From: Ahaetulla prasina
Taxonomy: Eukaryota; Chordata; Lepidosauria; Squamata; Colubridae
DNA length: 64,000 nt
Reading direction: 5' to 3'
Assembly (NCBI RefSeq): GCF_028640845.1
Contig: NC_080539.1
Location: 161,758,736-161,822,735, forward strand
Shown here: piece by piece, positions 22,133-33,704 of the stretch
Position numbering within the stretch: the first letter of the stretch is position 1
Layout: each line of letters starts with the position of its first letter
Position numbers and translations under genes: made by a program
Notes under the pieces: generated by a model
The model's input: the letters and a program-made list of their open reading frames with translations, nothing else
Told to the model about the DNA's origin: nothing
Database searches by the model: none

Positions 22133-22199
22133 TTGAAAAGGATATACATACATATATATATATCCTTTTCAATATATACATATGTGTGTGTGTGTGTAC
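22133..22199. repeat. Hairpin and (TA)/(TG) simple repeat
   Basis: TTGAAAAGGATATA (22133-22146) is repeated inverted at 22159-22172, followed by alternating TA and (TG)n to 22199. Confidence 0.8.
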
Positions 22200-22202
22200 A
22201 GA

Positions 22203-23099
22203 GATCTCTTTTTCATTTCACTTGATAAATTTCATACCATGTTATATTAAAATAAACTAAGATGGGCTTTGATTCTTGTGAGTTCGAGGTATAACTATGT
22301 ACTGAGATTAAAGATGTGTACTTCTCTTCAGCAAAGAATGTACAATATTTGTTAATAATACTTTTTATGGTTTTATATGGTGTATCAGTTTTAGCGCATG
22401 GCAAGTACATCAGGCGATCCCATCTGAACAAGTTCATTTTTTAAAAACTTCTTGGACATAAAGAGATTCTGTTTGCCATCATCTGATACCTTTTTGAATT
22501 TCTCTTCCAGCTCACTGTTCCTGCCCATCACCTATCAATCTCTTTCTACGTTTCAAATTACATACTTCCTGCAGAATAAAGCCAAACTGTATAACTAATC
22601 AATATAAAATTAAATCCAGTGACAAGAATGTGGCAAAGAATGAAATAGAGAACAACATGGAAGAACAAGCATTACAGGAGTTTAACACAAATGAATTAAT
22701 TTCACTGCTTTTCTCCTTACCCAGTTTATTTTTACCCGTCATCTTTTTTTTTTCTTCACTCATATTCAATCCGTTTTTATAGATCTTGTGGCTTCTTGGC
22801 TTGTAAATTCTAGCGTTCTGTGAAATGCTTTGTTTAGTAATCTTTATCTTGTTATTATTTTATGTATTCCATAGAATATATTAAATGGAGTATGAAAACA
22901 TGAGGTGGTGGAGAAAGAGTGTGCAACATTAACAATAGATATTTAACAATGACCATATCATTTACATTCCTGGACTTCAGTGCCTATAATAAGCTTACAT
23001 CGCACTACAGGAACAGCACTGAGCAGCCCTCTCTTCAGAAAGCCATACTGGAACATCAACAGAAAGCCAATTATTCAAATTATGAAGCAAATCCATTGC
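22203..23099. other. Unassigned DNA
   Basis: Nothing recognised. Confidence 0.35.
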
Positions 23100-23375
23100 C
23101 TTCGCAGGCAGATCATGGGAAGGTTCTCATCAGTTGTTCACTGATTTTATTATTATGGTTTGTTGCATAGTCAGCCAGATGTTCAGACAGGAATTGGCAT
23201 TTTTTATCCACTTGTTGGGTCCTTCCCAAGGACTTCACACCTGAAGCCCTTATCAACAGAGGGACACTGACACTCACATCCCCTAAAATTCTGCTGAAGA
23301 TGTTACCTAGTCTGGTAATAAAACATTTGGAAATCAACCCGCGAGCTTGGAGAACGAACCTTCACCTTCATTCGA
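23100..23375 (+). mobile_element. Penelope-like element 3' terminus
   Basis: From about 23200 the sequence 'gaagcccttatcaacagagg', 'acatcccctaaaattctg' and 'aaatcaacccgcgagcttgg' parallels the opposite-strand PLE at 58430-58620 in order and spacing. It carries a hammerhead-type core at 23294-23323. No coding part is clear, so this is the terminal repeat region of a truncated copy. Confidence 0.65.
23294..23330 (+). ncRNA. Hammerhead-like ribozyme motif, PLE copy D
   Basis: CTGAAGA (23294-23300), a 19-nt stem II segment (GTTACC paired with GGTAAT) and AAAA at 23320-23323 where other copies have GAAA. The G to A change in this box would be expected to abolish cleavage. See copies at 32612, 50830 and 58470. 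Confidence 0.55.
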
Positions 23376-23384
23376 GCTACAGAT

Positions 23385-24960
23385 ATTTGCCACTGTTGTT
23401 CTATTTCTATTTGCAGGTATTTTGTTATTTTCTCCAGTTCTTTCTCTTCTCTTCTCCTGTCTCCAGGTACTGCAATACTCACTGTTCAGTCTTTGACTTC
23501 TTTATCAACAAATGTTAAATCTGGGGTGTTATATGGCAAAGACTTGTCTGTTTGAATTCTAAAGTCCCAGAGCACTTTAGCTTCTTCATTTTCTATTATT
23601 TTCTCTCTTTTACTCGCAGGCAAATAGTTTTACTTCCAGATATTCCAATGCATCATTACTTTGTCATGCCTTTGTAATGTGTGAACTTCTCGCAGCAAGT
23701 AACTAGGTGATTCATTGTTTCTTCACTTTCTTTGCAGTGGCAGCATTTGTTTTCTGTTCCTATTTTCTCAATTCTGGCTTTGTATGCATTTGTAGTGATC
23801 ATCTTCATCCAGGCTCTTGATGTTATTTCCATAGAACCTTGTGATTGCTTCAACGTTCACGATTTTGTCTCCTGTTGATTGTCTAGTCCAAACTCCATTG
23901 CAATATGTTGGCTAAATATACGGATGGTATTGAGCAGTGATTCTATTTCAGATGGCGTTTTCCCTACAATTTCACATTGTCCATGTAAAGGAGATGGGAT
24001 AGCCTGACAGATATCTTTGGTGTTTGATAGCCATCGCCTGACTTGTTCAGTATTGTTGACAGAGGAATCAGGGCAATGACAAATATTAGTGGCAATAGTG
24101 AATCTACTTGAAAGATTTATCTCTTGATATTAACCTCTCCCAGTCTATCACTATTGAATGTATCTTCCATTGTGTGACTGATCTTTTTACAAAGATTCTG
24201 ATGTTTGTACTGAATCCTGTTATTTCTAGGCACTTGATTATTCAGTCATGTGGGAGGGAGTTGAACACTTCCTTGAAAATCCACGCTACATTCAAGTTGG
24301 TCTCATTTGTCCCACAGTTCTCCAGAATCATCTTGTCCATGATCTTTTATTCCCCTGCTGTTTGGTCAATTTTCTTTCTGTTCAATTGGAAAGAGCTTGT
24401 TTTCAACTAAACATTTTGGACTGCATCACTACCACAACAATTAGCAGTTTAAAAGTTGTTGCTATGCAGGTAATTGGCCTGTTACTTGCTTGGTGCTGCC
24501 CCTTTTGTTGGATCTTTTGTTATCAGGCAGATGGTGCCAGATGTTTGCCAATCTTCCATTTCACCTCTTTGGAGTATGTTGTTAAACTGCTCGGCAGTGA
24601 GTAGATATAGAGCATCAGATATTTCAACCAAAGCCATGCAGCTCATCTTCATCTGGTGCTAACCAATTCTTGATCCTTACCCTTTCTCCATTATTTCTGC
24701 TGTTATTGCAAAGTCTTTCATTTCAGCTTCTTTTTTATTCTTATCCATCTCTGCATATTTGCATCAGGTAAACACATTTTCTTCCAGTACTTCTGCTGCT
24801 GTTAGCTCTGGTTGCTCAGCCAACAGTTCTGAGTCTTGTAGCCTATTGGTCAACAATGCCATGAACTCCAACACCTAGTGCAGCCCTTGTTGGCCTGACT
24901 AATGATTGATCTAGTATGTGTTTCTGTACTTTATGTCCCATATTGTTTATGGGAGAGATA
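23385..24960 (-). mobile_element. R4-clade LINE, degenerate
   Basis: Minus-strand fragments in several frames give an RT and C-terminus of the R4/Dong group. Visible pieces: a cysteine-histidine motif C-x2-C...H-x4-C within ENKCCHCKESEETMNHLVTC (about 23680-23750), a following VLWDFRIQTDKSLPYNTPDL and VSIAVPGD block, and upstream RT remnants resembling '...SLPH..IIKCLEITGF'. R4-type elements have a restriction-like endonuclease near this C-terminal end. Stops and frameshifts occur throughout. Boundaries are approximate. Confidence 0.68.
23656..23853 (-). pseudogene. R4 LINE zinc-knuckle-like C-terminal fragment
   Basis: A 65-codon open piece of the R4 element. It contains TTNAYKARIEKIGTENKC then C-x2-C, ten residues, His and Cys, the motif preceding the endonuclease in R4/Dong proteins. 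The Met is not a true start; upstream coding is broken. Confidence 0.6.
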
Positions 24961-24989
24961 CTCTTAATGTGTCTTTTTGATGAGACCTG

Positions 24990-25665
24990 TCCAGTATAGC
25001 TGAACCTCTGGGATGACTCCCCTGGTTGCTTCCCCAGTTACCTCTCCAAATGTCAGTTTGGGGGAGGATGAACCAGTTCCTGACACGTCAAGAGTTGAGT
25101 TGATTGATGGCTCTGAGCAGCTGTTTGTGAGAGGGTTGGCTGAAGCTCAATTGAAGCCAAACAGCCCTGAGGCTTCAGATGAGGAAAGCATGCAGCTGCA
25201 GCTGGTCAGTGATGAAGAAGAGGAACTGCCCTCTGCACCTGATCCAAGAACACATAGGGCCAGAAGCAAAGAAGATCAGCCAGATTACTCGGGAGGAGAA
25301 ATCCTCACCTTTCTTGATAGGCTGCAATGGAAGCTGGTTATTTAGCACAGCGAACAGATGGCGGTGATGCTGGGAACAACATGTTCATTTCCTAGCTGTG
25401 TGTCTTCTGGTTATTGTGATCCTTGCCTTGCATTTACACTGTGCCTTGACTTGGATCATGCCTTGGAAATTCTGGACTTTTCTTGCCTCATGAACCCTTT
25501 TATGTTGTGAATTTAAGTTTGCCTGGTGGGTTTATTTTGATTGAGAAACTTTCAAGTGTCTTGTGGACTCTTTGGCATTGCTCTATGGACTAGCATTGTT
25601 CTGCTCCTGGCTGGACTTAATTGGATAAAGGGGAATAGCTGGGGAGTATTAACAAACTCACTAAA
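24990..25665 (+). mobile_element. Possible LTR or LTR-element fragment
   Basis: The composition differs from the flanks, and there are several 'tgcctt' and 'cttggactt' phrases of the type seen in squamate LTRs. I find no matched TG...CA ends or target duplication, so the class is inference. Confidence 0.3.
25013..25345 (+). CDS. Acidic ORF of unknown function, likely repeat-derived
   Basis: An open frame of 110 codons, rich in Glu, Asp, Ser and Pro, with strings such as DEESMQLQLVSDEEEELP and a middle low-complexity acidic region. I recognise no domain, signal peptide or membrane segment. Codon composition suggests real coding ancestry more than chance. It lies inside the LTR-like block and may be a gag or leader remnant. 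A spurious frame remains possible. Confidence 0.25.
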   Translation: MTPLVASPVTSPNVSLGEDEPVPDTSRVELIDGSEQLFVRGLAEAQLKPNSPEASDEESMQLQLVSDEEEELPSAPDPRTHRARSKEDQPDYSGGEILTFLDRLQWKLVI

Positions 25666-25670
25666 CTGAG

Positions 25671-25917
25671 TCACGGTGGCACAGTGGTTAGAGTGCAGTA
25701 CTGCAGGCTACTTCTGTTGATCACCGGCTGCCACCAGTTTGGCAGATCGAATCTCACCAGGCTCAAGGTTGACTCAGCCTTCCATCCTTCCGAGGTGGGT
25801 AAAATGAGGACCCAGATTGTTGGGGGCAATAGGCTGACTCTGTAAACCACTTAGAGACGGCTGGAAAGCACTGTGAAATAGTATATACTGTAAGTCTAAG
25901 TGCTATTGCTATTGCTA
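25671..25917 (+). mobile_element. tRNA SINE (GCTATTGCTATTG-tail group)
   Basis: Head 'tcacggtggcacagtggtta', 'gatcgaatctcaccagg', body 'aggttgactcagccttccat', 'gaggacccagattgttgggg' and the 'aagtgctattgctattgct' tail. One of the more complete copies. Confidence 0.9.
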
Positions 25918-26837
25918 AACCACAGTTACATTTGTGTATGATTGAGCAGGACAGCACAACTTCTGGCATAGCTCTCATCTTCCTTGGTGCACACAAGCCC
26001 CACAACTTCAAGGTAGGAGATTGTTGTTGCTGTTGTTGTTGTTTTACTACAATAGTTGTATCCAAAAGCTCCTCAAGCAGAACTCAAAAACCCTGACATA
26101 TACCTGGCTGTAAATCCATATCAGAGATCTATATAAAAAGTTTTGCACTTAAGGTGACTCTTAAAAAACATGTTATCCTTTGAGTCTAGGATCAGCAAAC
26201 AGAGTCTCTGTTTTTCTAGCATTTCCAGAGTTTGTTCTTTTCAAAGCTACTGCAGGAAAAAATACTGCAGAGCTGCGGTTTGAAGTCTTCCTCAGAGGGT
26301 TCATTCCATCTTCATATCACCAATACCTTGCTCAGGTTTAAAGCCCCGAAAGTTTTAACTGAGCTGTCAGAAACAATCACCACCGATGTTCTTGTCTCAG
26401 TGGTGTGCAGATCGTTAACAACTAGGCTACCAGTGACAATATTCAATTCCAGCAAACCATTGCCAATAATTATTATACTGGTCCAGCGCCTACTGGGATT
26501 AAAAATGCCTGACCCAACCTACAAATTGGCTTCATGGGACTGAAATTCAGCTACATGTGAAATGTGGCTCTAGTCACAAAATATGACAAGTAGGAATTAG
26601 GCATCAAGACAAATGCTGTATCCTTTTAGTATAGCTCTCTTCAGCTCGATGATATCAAAAACTTTTGGACTATAGCTTTGAGTGTCTGAATAATAATAAT
26701 AAAAAAATACTTGCTGAGAATTTGGGGAATTACAGCCTAACACATCTGATAGTTTCAAACGGCTTTCACCATACATCTGTAGTATGTATTTTTCATCCAT
26801 GCAAAATTGGAATATAAATAGATCTAACCTCTAATCT
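25918..26837. other. Unassigned DNA
   Basis: A (TTG)n stretch at 26020-26045 and nothing else recognised. A 103-codon frame at 26232-26543 has no family features. Confidence 0.35.
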
Positions 26838-27650
26838 CTATTTATTTATTTATTTTATTTATTATTTATTTATTTTGTCACAACATTATATATAAGCACA
26901 TATAATGAAAGAAAACAATAGGACAGGCACGGTAGGCACTTTTGTGTACTTATGCACGCCCCTTATAGTCCTTTTAGGAATGGGGTGAGGTCAATGGTAG
27001 ACAGTTTTTGGTTAAAGCTTTTGGGAGTTTGAGAAGAGACCACAGAGTCAGGTAGTGTGTTCCAAGCATTAACAACTCTGTTACAAAAGTCATATTTTCT
27101 GCAATCAAGATTGAAGCGGTTAACATTAAGTTTGAATCTATTGTTTGCTCTTGTATTATTGCGATTGAAGCTGAAGTAGTCTTTAACAGGAAGGACATTG
27201 CAATAGATGATTCTGTGTGTTAAACACAGGTCATGTCTGAGTCGGTGGAGTTCTAAATTTTCTAATCCCAGGATTTCAAGTCTGGAGGTATAAGATATTT
27301 TGTTGTTTACAGAGGAGCGGAGAACTGTTCTTGTAAAATATTTCTGGACTCGTTCAATTGTATTAATGTCAGAGATGTGGTATGGGTTCCAGACAGATGA
27401 GCTGTATTCAAGAATGGGTCTTGCAAATGTTTTGTATGCTCTGGTTAGTAGTGTCGTGTTTTTGGAAAAGAAGCTACGCAAAATTAGGTTTACAACTCTT
27501 AGAGCCATTTTTGCTATGTAGTTGCAATGGGCTTTGGCACTTAGATCATTTGATATGAAAACTCCAAGGTCTTTTACAGGGTGGGGGTCATCAGTAAGGT
27601 AATGTTCATCAAGCTTGTACTTAGTGTTTGGGTTCTTTTTTCAATATAAA
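26838..27650 (-). mobile_element. Jockey/CR1-group LINE, 3' part
   Basis: Minus-strand element whose RT C-terminus is followed by a 3' UTR and an AAATAAATA-type tail at the left end (26838-26878). 5'-truncated within the RT. The coding part is open for 181 codons and continues upstream as VKDLGVFISNDLS in the same region, so it is less decayed than the R4 copy. Confidence 0.85.
26963..27508 (-). pseudogene. LINE reverse transcriptase C-terminal domain
   Basis: Gives the conserved C-terminal landmarks of CR1/L2/Rex-type RTs: ARPILEYSSSVWNPY, INTIERVQKYFTR, SRLEILGLENLELHRLRHDL, and RVVNAWNTLPDSVV near the end. This region follows the polymerase palm and thumb. The open frame has no stop over 181 codons. 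A true start is absent because the element is truncated. The exact clade cannot be set from this part alone. Confidence 0.85.
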
Positions 27651-27670
27651 AATATTTATAAAAATATAAA

Positions 27671-27738
27671 AAGCTGGCTGAGGAACTCTGGGAGTTGAAG
27701 TCCACAAGTCTTAAAGGGACCAAGGTTGGAGACCCCTG
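27671..27738. mobile_element. Half copy of the CAGGGGTCTCC MITE
   Basis: Matches the right half of 44994-45128 ('gggagttgaagtccacaag' to GGAGACCCCTG). The left half is missing and AT-rich sequence adjoins. Confidence 0.75.
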
Positions 27739-30700
27739 CCTTAGATATAGATTAAGGGCCATATAAAATGCTGATAATGAATCACTGTACAGAATGCTGT
27801 TCTGCAAACTGTCATAGGAACAGAGGAAGATTGAAATGGGATTATGTTATTACATGAGTAGGAGAACTTCTCCTTTTTCCTTTGGTTCTAGCATTGGTTC
27901 TAGCATTTGGTTCTTACAAATTCCTTTTTTTTCCTTTCTGCAGTATAACAGTGCTACAGTAGGAAACAGACCTGCCATTTTAATTTCAGTAGAGAATTGG
28001 AAGCTGAAATACTATAATTTGATTGCTCCCAGGAAATCTTTTATTTTTCAGATTTAGATGGTCTATTGCCTAGTAAATAAAGAGTATGCCATATATACTT
28101 TGAAATAGTCCATTTGATATAAACACATAGATTGAAGTCAACCCAATGATGGACTAGACAGCCTTGATTAACACATCAAATTACTCCCTATAAGGAAATT
28201 AATATTAATAATTGTCTTCAACTATAATCCACTTGGTTATTTCCAATGTAAAAGGTAAGCCCTCTCCTTTATTTCCTAACAAAGATAAAAGAGGAAGCAG
28301 GTTTGTAACATCTTTTGTTTAAAAAAATATTAATTCCTTAATTAAGACTAGAAGCATCATTAATATTCATTTGTATATAATTGTCTTAATTTTTAGTCAT
28401 AATGACTTTAGTAACCAACTGTTTGATTGATGGTAGTTGTGTCTTTTGCATGAAGTAAGTCACCACGTTGGTTTCTTTTTCTTTAAAAACAAAAGGGGAA
28501 AAACTGCTTTATATTCATGCATGATATTTTTAACTGCTTTTAATTATAAACTAGCTAAATAAGCATGCAAACAGTGCTATGATGATTGATAGCATCTTTC
28601 TCTGAAAGTGATTGTCACAAAATGGAAAGGTGTAAAATCAAGCATAATCTAAACTAAACTAAACTAGGGTCAGGTACTTAAATAAGGTCTTGGATCCAAA
28701 CACGGGGAGTGTGAGGGTAGAATTCTGCTGAGTCCTCCCCTATTCACATTTAAGTTTCATAAAAATAAAAGTTCTGGACAGATGTGCACTAAATTGCGTT
28801 TTCATTGCAGTATTTTAAAGATGTCCTTGAGCAAATCCCTGTCTCTGCATCATATGTACTGTACATTTAAGAGGTCTTGGGAGATGAAATATGACAATTC
28901 CATGAAATCAATCTGAGCTTCTGGTTTAGAATACAAATGTGAACAATAATAACTAGCTTTGTTAAAATTTATATTGGCATTCCATGTTTCTGGAGCAAAC
29001 CAAAAAGAATGAAAGTGAGAAAAAAGCAATAGTAGGAAGAAATAACTGTAATATGCTAGGTCTCAATTAGTGATTGAGTTAGCAAATAAAAGGCCCATTA
29101 GACAACCATTGTCACAATACTACTTATTATAAGAAGGTGTTTCTCTTCTTACAATAGTATTGTTTTCTGACTAATCACAAGATACATATTTTAATGTATG
29201 TGTGCTTTTGTACTCGCATGTACTGTAGACATTTATCAATTTAGAAACTGATTATTTTAACTCTTGCATTTTAATCCTTACCTGGCCTTGATGATAGCAA
29301 TTGCCTTTTGTCCCTTCATGATTGTTTAATGTTCCATGGAACAAATGTTAACAACATAACGAGTAATGAAGAAACAAAACATGAAGGGTGAGGTAAATTA
29401 AGACCACAGTAGAAGCTAATCTTAACTGGCAAGGACAAAGCCTGAATTTGTCTTGAGGAAAGTGATCCACATTCTCCAGCTGGATTGAAGATGTTGAACG
29501 ATGCTCTGCTCTAATCCTCATGTCTTGAGTGCCATTATTTCATGATCCAGTCAAAAACCAAGATATCAGAAATAGACACATCACATAGGTATTTAAACCA
29601 GGTCTGTCTCAAATTATCTACCCAATAAAGTGAAACATAAGATAACAGAACCAGTTATGTCCTGCATTTGTATCAAGAAGAATTTACTGCTGGACATGAC
29701 TAGAGGAGTAAAAACAAAGCACCACTAGTCATTTGAGGACTTGATACATTTATTACCAGTGATGCGCAGCCCAACCTGGATAATGCTATTTCATTCCAGA
29801 TGTGTTCATTGGTAACATTTTATTTGTTTATAAATAGGCCAAAAATGATAATAATTAGGAGCAACAGATTAGGAAATAGAGATATAAATAAACAAATGCA
29901 AACTATTCCATAGAGTTCAAATTGGGAAAAGGTGATTTAGATGATTCAGCCAAGTGAATCTTAACCAAGACAGCTTAGATAGACATCATTAACAATAATC
30001 TCACCGAAATCTACAATTTGTAGATTTATCCTGCTTGTGTTGCTTGACCTTACAACCAATCTTGCTTCATTTCCCTGAAGAAATTTAATCTACTGAGCTT
30101 GGAAATTCAATTCAGATTCCATCCATACAATTTCCTAGTTGACCAGACTGCTTTATTGATGCATGTGCCGAATTGTGTCCAAATTCATCTGTTTTAAAAA
30201 TAGGATAAGCTATATAGATGTGAAACTATCTAAGTGCAAGCATTATAAGACTGGCCCAGGCTGAGCTGATTCTATATTAAGTCAGGAATCTTGCATGCAT
30301 TACTATGAATAAGCTCAGGATTATTTCCCCTCTCCATTACACTTTTCTAATGTGGTACAACATTTTTTCAATTGATATGTTTTATAGGAAATATTGATAA
30401 GGGCAATCAAAATGATCAAGGTCTATGAAATACTTCCTCATGAGCAAAAGCTAAGAAATGTGGGGCTTCTAAAATGTAGGAAGGGAAAATCAATGATAAG
30501 TGTTGCTTAAAATTAGAGCAAGTATGGTGAGAAAAGATAGTGATTTTCTCACTTCCCCAAATTCTAGAATTTGGACTTGACTCTCACATTAATCAGTAGC
30601 AATTTCACACTCGGTCCTAGGAATTATGGCATTGAAGATATCATAAGCTTACAAAATGTATTGGCAGAACATATCTACTAACTTAAGGGCCTTGTTGCTG

Positions 30701-30952
30701 TAGCTGCAGTTTTGAGTGGTTCCCACACGGGGAGGTGCAGTTCGATTTAAATGCTATCAGTATCATCCAGTGTTCATCCAAATATGATTCTGTTCCATCC
30801 TTTTATTTTTTGTAAGTGTGTGCAGAAAAAAATGTGACCTTGTATTTTTTCTAACCGATGCAGATATGTGTATCTCATTCACAAACACAAAATACATTTT
30901 TCTTTGCAACTTTTCCAAATGTAGCCTTCTGAAATACAGTTTTGGGGTTGAT
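27739..30952. other. 3.2 kb without recognisable feature
   Basis: The longest stretch in the window lacking any repeat I can name. No frame of note. It may be old unique DNA, an intron or a regulatory region; nothing in the sequence decides. Confidence 0.4.
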
Positions 30953-30977
30953 CAATCAATCAATCAATCAATCAATC
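30953..30977. repeat. (ATCA)n microsatellite
   Basis: About six units at the 3' end of the antisense CR1 that follows, the place where CR1 tails form. Confidence 0.9.
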
Positions 30978-31890
30978 TGCCAATCAGAATAGAGCTGGAA
31001 GGTCTTTTAGTCCAACCCCCTGCTCAAGCAGGAGACCCTATACCAGTGATGGTGAACCTTTTAGACAACGAGTGCCCAAACTGCATGCACGTCCATGCCC
31101 AAACTGAAAGGTGTGCGTGTGTGCAAAAGTGAACATGCACAGGCATACATGGAGATGCACGGTCATGTGCAGGAGTGCGCAATCATGCGTGGACGTGTGT
31201 GACATGCACGCATGCACAGCAGAGATCCGAAGACCAGCTGGCCGGGGGGGAGGTGGAACATCCCGACACCGGCAGCACAGCAAGAGGTAAGGTCTTTTTC
31301 TTTTGTGAGCTTCTGTTTCATTGTTTGCAGGGAAACAGAAGCTCACGAAAGAAACACCACGGAGATCTGACCTGGGGTGACGGCTCGTGTGCCAATAGAT
31401 TTGGCTTTACAGCCCTATACCATTTCACACAAGTGGCAGTCTAATCTCTTCTTAAAACCCTCCACTATGAAGCACCCACAACTTCTGGAGGCACGCCATT
31501 CCACTGGTTAATTGTTATCACTGTTAGGCAGTTTCTCCTTAATTCCAGGTTGTTCCTCTCCTTGATTAGGTTCCAGCCATTGTTTCTTGTCTTGCTTCTG
31601 GTGCTTTGGAAAATAGGTTGCCCTCTATGCTTTGTGACAAATCCTCAAAGACTGGAATACTGCTATCATGCCCACCTCCTTCGTCCTTCTTTTCTCCAGA
31701 CTGGCCATACCCCAGTCCTGAAACCGTTCTTCGTCTCCAGGCGCTTAATTGTCTCAGTTTCTCTTTTTTTGCATTTTTTCCAAAGTCTTCACATCTTTTT
31801 TGCAACGGGATGACCAAAACTGGATGCAGGTGTATTCCAGATGTAGTATATTTCAAGACAGACTGGCAGTGTCTATAAATTAAATATTTG
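30978..31890 (-). mobile_element. CR1 LINE 3' region, interrupted
   Basis: Plus-strand 'agagctggaaggtcttttag', 'tccaaccccctgctcaag' and, after the interruption, 'ctccttaattccaggttgtt' and 'ttccagccattgtttcttg' are the antisense of the CR1 C-terminal coding and 3' region. A MITE (31044-31412) splits it at CCCTATAC. A sister copy lies at 63579-64000. Confidence 0.8.
31044..31412. mobile_element. hAT-like MITE inside CR1
   Basis: Begins CAGTGATGGTGAACC and is flanked by a perfect 8-bp duplication CCCTATAC (31036-31043 and 31413-31420). The inside carries many GCATGCAC-type variants and an inverted pair near 31310-31350 (GCTTCTGTTTC and GAAACAGAAGC). The right TIR is poorly kept (ends TTTACAG). 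Confidence 0.75.
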
Positions 31891-32483
31891 CTCATTTTTC
31901 TCATTTTTCTTGGAAAGAAATCTATCCCATAGTACTTTCTTATTCCCATGCTGCTGGGAAAATCTTTTAGTGAACCAGCCATGTCATTATGATTTTTTTT
32001 CTTATTTTTATACTGTGAGTGTAGAGTGTATTATAAATATAATCTAAGCAGGATTCTTCCTGTATTCTCATGTTAGCGATAAACTGGTGCTTGAATGTTC
32101 TACTAATGTGTATTGTAATTGCAGGAAGTGACTCATGAGCATTCTGATGGTACTATCTTCATGCCTTCAGGAAAATATCACTTGTACATGAATATATTAT
32201 TGAGAGACACAGAAAATATATTAACACAATCAAGACCTTTGGGGATAAAGACCCCAGCCTTTCCAGCTGCTTGCTGTCTTTTTTCCCCTAAAAACATAAC
32301 ACTATATCATCTTGTTTGTGACATTAAAATCAGGTTCTAGAAAATGAGTTAATGATAACAATGAAGGTAATGTTGTAAATTTAAAGAGAGGAATATTAAA
32401 AGAAACATGTAAACTATTTCTGTCAACCTCCGTATTTATTAGATTTCCTACCACTTATAAAATCCATTTCCTTTCTTTGAAAT
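31891..32483. other. Unassigned DNA
   Basis: Nothing recognised. Confidence 0.35.
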
Positions 32484-32533
32484 TCAGTAGATGTTTTGCT
32501 TGAGAAAAGATTTATATATATACTGTATATATA

Positions 32534-32795
32534 TGTCTTTGGTTATTCATATATATATATGTCTTTGGTTATTCGGGTTTTCTCCCAGGTAAAATTGGAA
32601 GTGTCTTGGCGACGTTTCGACAAAATCCCATTCGTCATCTTCAGGCTAGGTATTTACAGCTTCGTGCTTCTAGGAGAAATGTGTGATCGCAGCTGTTTCT
32701 TCCTTTTAACTGCTAGTGGGGGTTTGAACTGATTGGTTGGGAGCTTGGCTGTGTTCTGATTAGGTGGAGGTGTGTTCTGATTGGTTGGGTTGGAA
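32534..32795 (-). mobile_element. Penelope-like element terminal repeat fragment
   Basis: On the minus strand: CCAATCA-rich stretches, CTGAAGATGACG, GAAACGTCGCC and 'gggagaaaacccgaataacc'. The same order occurs on the plus strand at 50630-50900 and near 49950. Left edge has a short tandem of GTCTTTGGTTATTC. Confidence 0.8.
32612..32644 (-). ncRNA. Hammerhead-like ribozyme motif, PLE copy B
   Basis: Minus strand: CTGAAGA (32638-32644), 19 nt with GACGA paired to TTGTC (one G-T), and GAAA (32615-32618). The two conserved boxes of the hammerhead core, CUGANGA and GAAA, are exact. Function in PLEs is established knowledge; activity of this copy is inference. Confidence 0.65.
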
Positions 32796-33011
32796 CAGAA
32801 GAAAAATAAAACAAAAGATTAGAGAGAAAGAATTTTATGGCGAAAAGTGAAATATTTAAAATGTTGTTGGAAAAACTAAAAGCGGTACAAATTTTGACTC
32901 AGCCAATACTTTGTTCAGAAAAAATGTACTGTTTGTTTGTAGGTGTGTTTGAAAAAAAAATAAAAAACTTTTATAAAAAAAAATCAATAGACGTTTTGCT
33001 TGAGAAAAGAT

Positions 33012-33704
33012 CTTAGAGTTTTGGTCAAATGTATTGATATGCTAAAGTTATGCATTGGGAAATTGAAATAAATATATATGATATGTTCAAAACTTTTTAT
33101 TGGCTCGGAAGTTCTCGAATCAAACATTGTTCTGCCTCTTCTTCCCCTTGGTCTGTAGGTTAGTCATTAATCTATCCCACTGGCGTAGAGTATCCCAATT
33201 ATACTATGGCCATGATAGCCATTTGGACATTAAATCCTCTGATAATTAGTTAGGCCTTTAAGTAACCTGACTAGTGACGTTCCAGATTTTGAATCAATAG
33301 TATCAATGTTAAAAGAAGCACTGCCTTCTCCAAAAGCAATACAGTTTAATCTGACCGATTCTTTATGATGGGGAAGATTTGAATTCCTGGGTGAAATGGA
33401 ATTTCTAAAATGTTGGTGGCCAGACATTCAGAGATCTACAAGTATAGATTGGGCAGTGAGCAAAGTCAAAAGTATGCCTTCCAAGGCTTAGAAAAAGAAG
33501 ATATAGTATCCTTCTAACCATAGGTGGACATAATGTATGTCCTTCCAGACACCTTTAAAAGAATATCTCTGGTGGAGACTAGGAATAACTTCTATTGCCA
33601 TGTACCACCACCCAGAGACATTGGCTAGTGGGCAGCTCCAGAAATTTATAAAACAAATCACCTCCTTTTCCCTGAGGTCAGCTGTGAACTGGTGAAGACA
33701 GTAA
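33012..33704. other. Unassigned DNA
   Basis: Nothing recognised. Confidence 0.35.

Larger units (their letters stand above)
32484..33011 (+). mobile_element. Composite insertion with 28-bp target duplication
   Basis: The direct repeat TCA(G/A)TAGA(T/C)GTTTTGCTTGAGAA... runs 28 bp at 32484-32511 and again at 32984-33011 with two mismatches. Between them lie alternating TA, an antisense PLE end (32534-32795), then about 155 bp of unnamed sequence and an A-rich tail (32949-32983). Long duplication plus A tail at the right edge indicate target-primed insertion on the plus strand. Confidence 0.7.

Noticed and set aside
31038..31346. 102-codon minus-strand frame rich in Cys and His
   Set aside because: It covers the MITE in CR1 and its Cys/His strings come from repeated GCATGCAC words.
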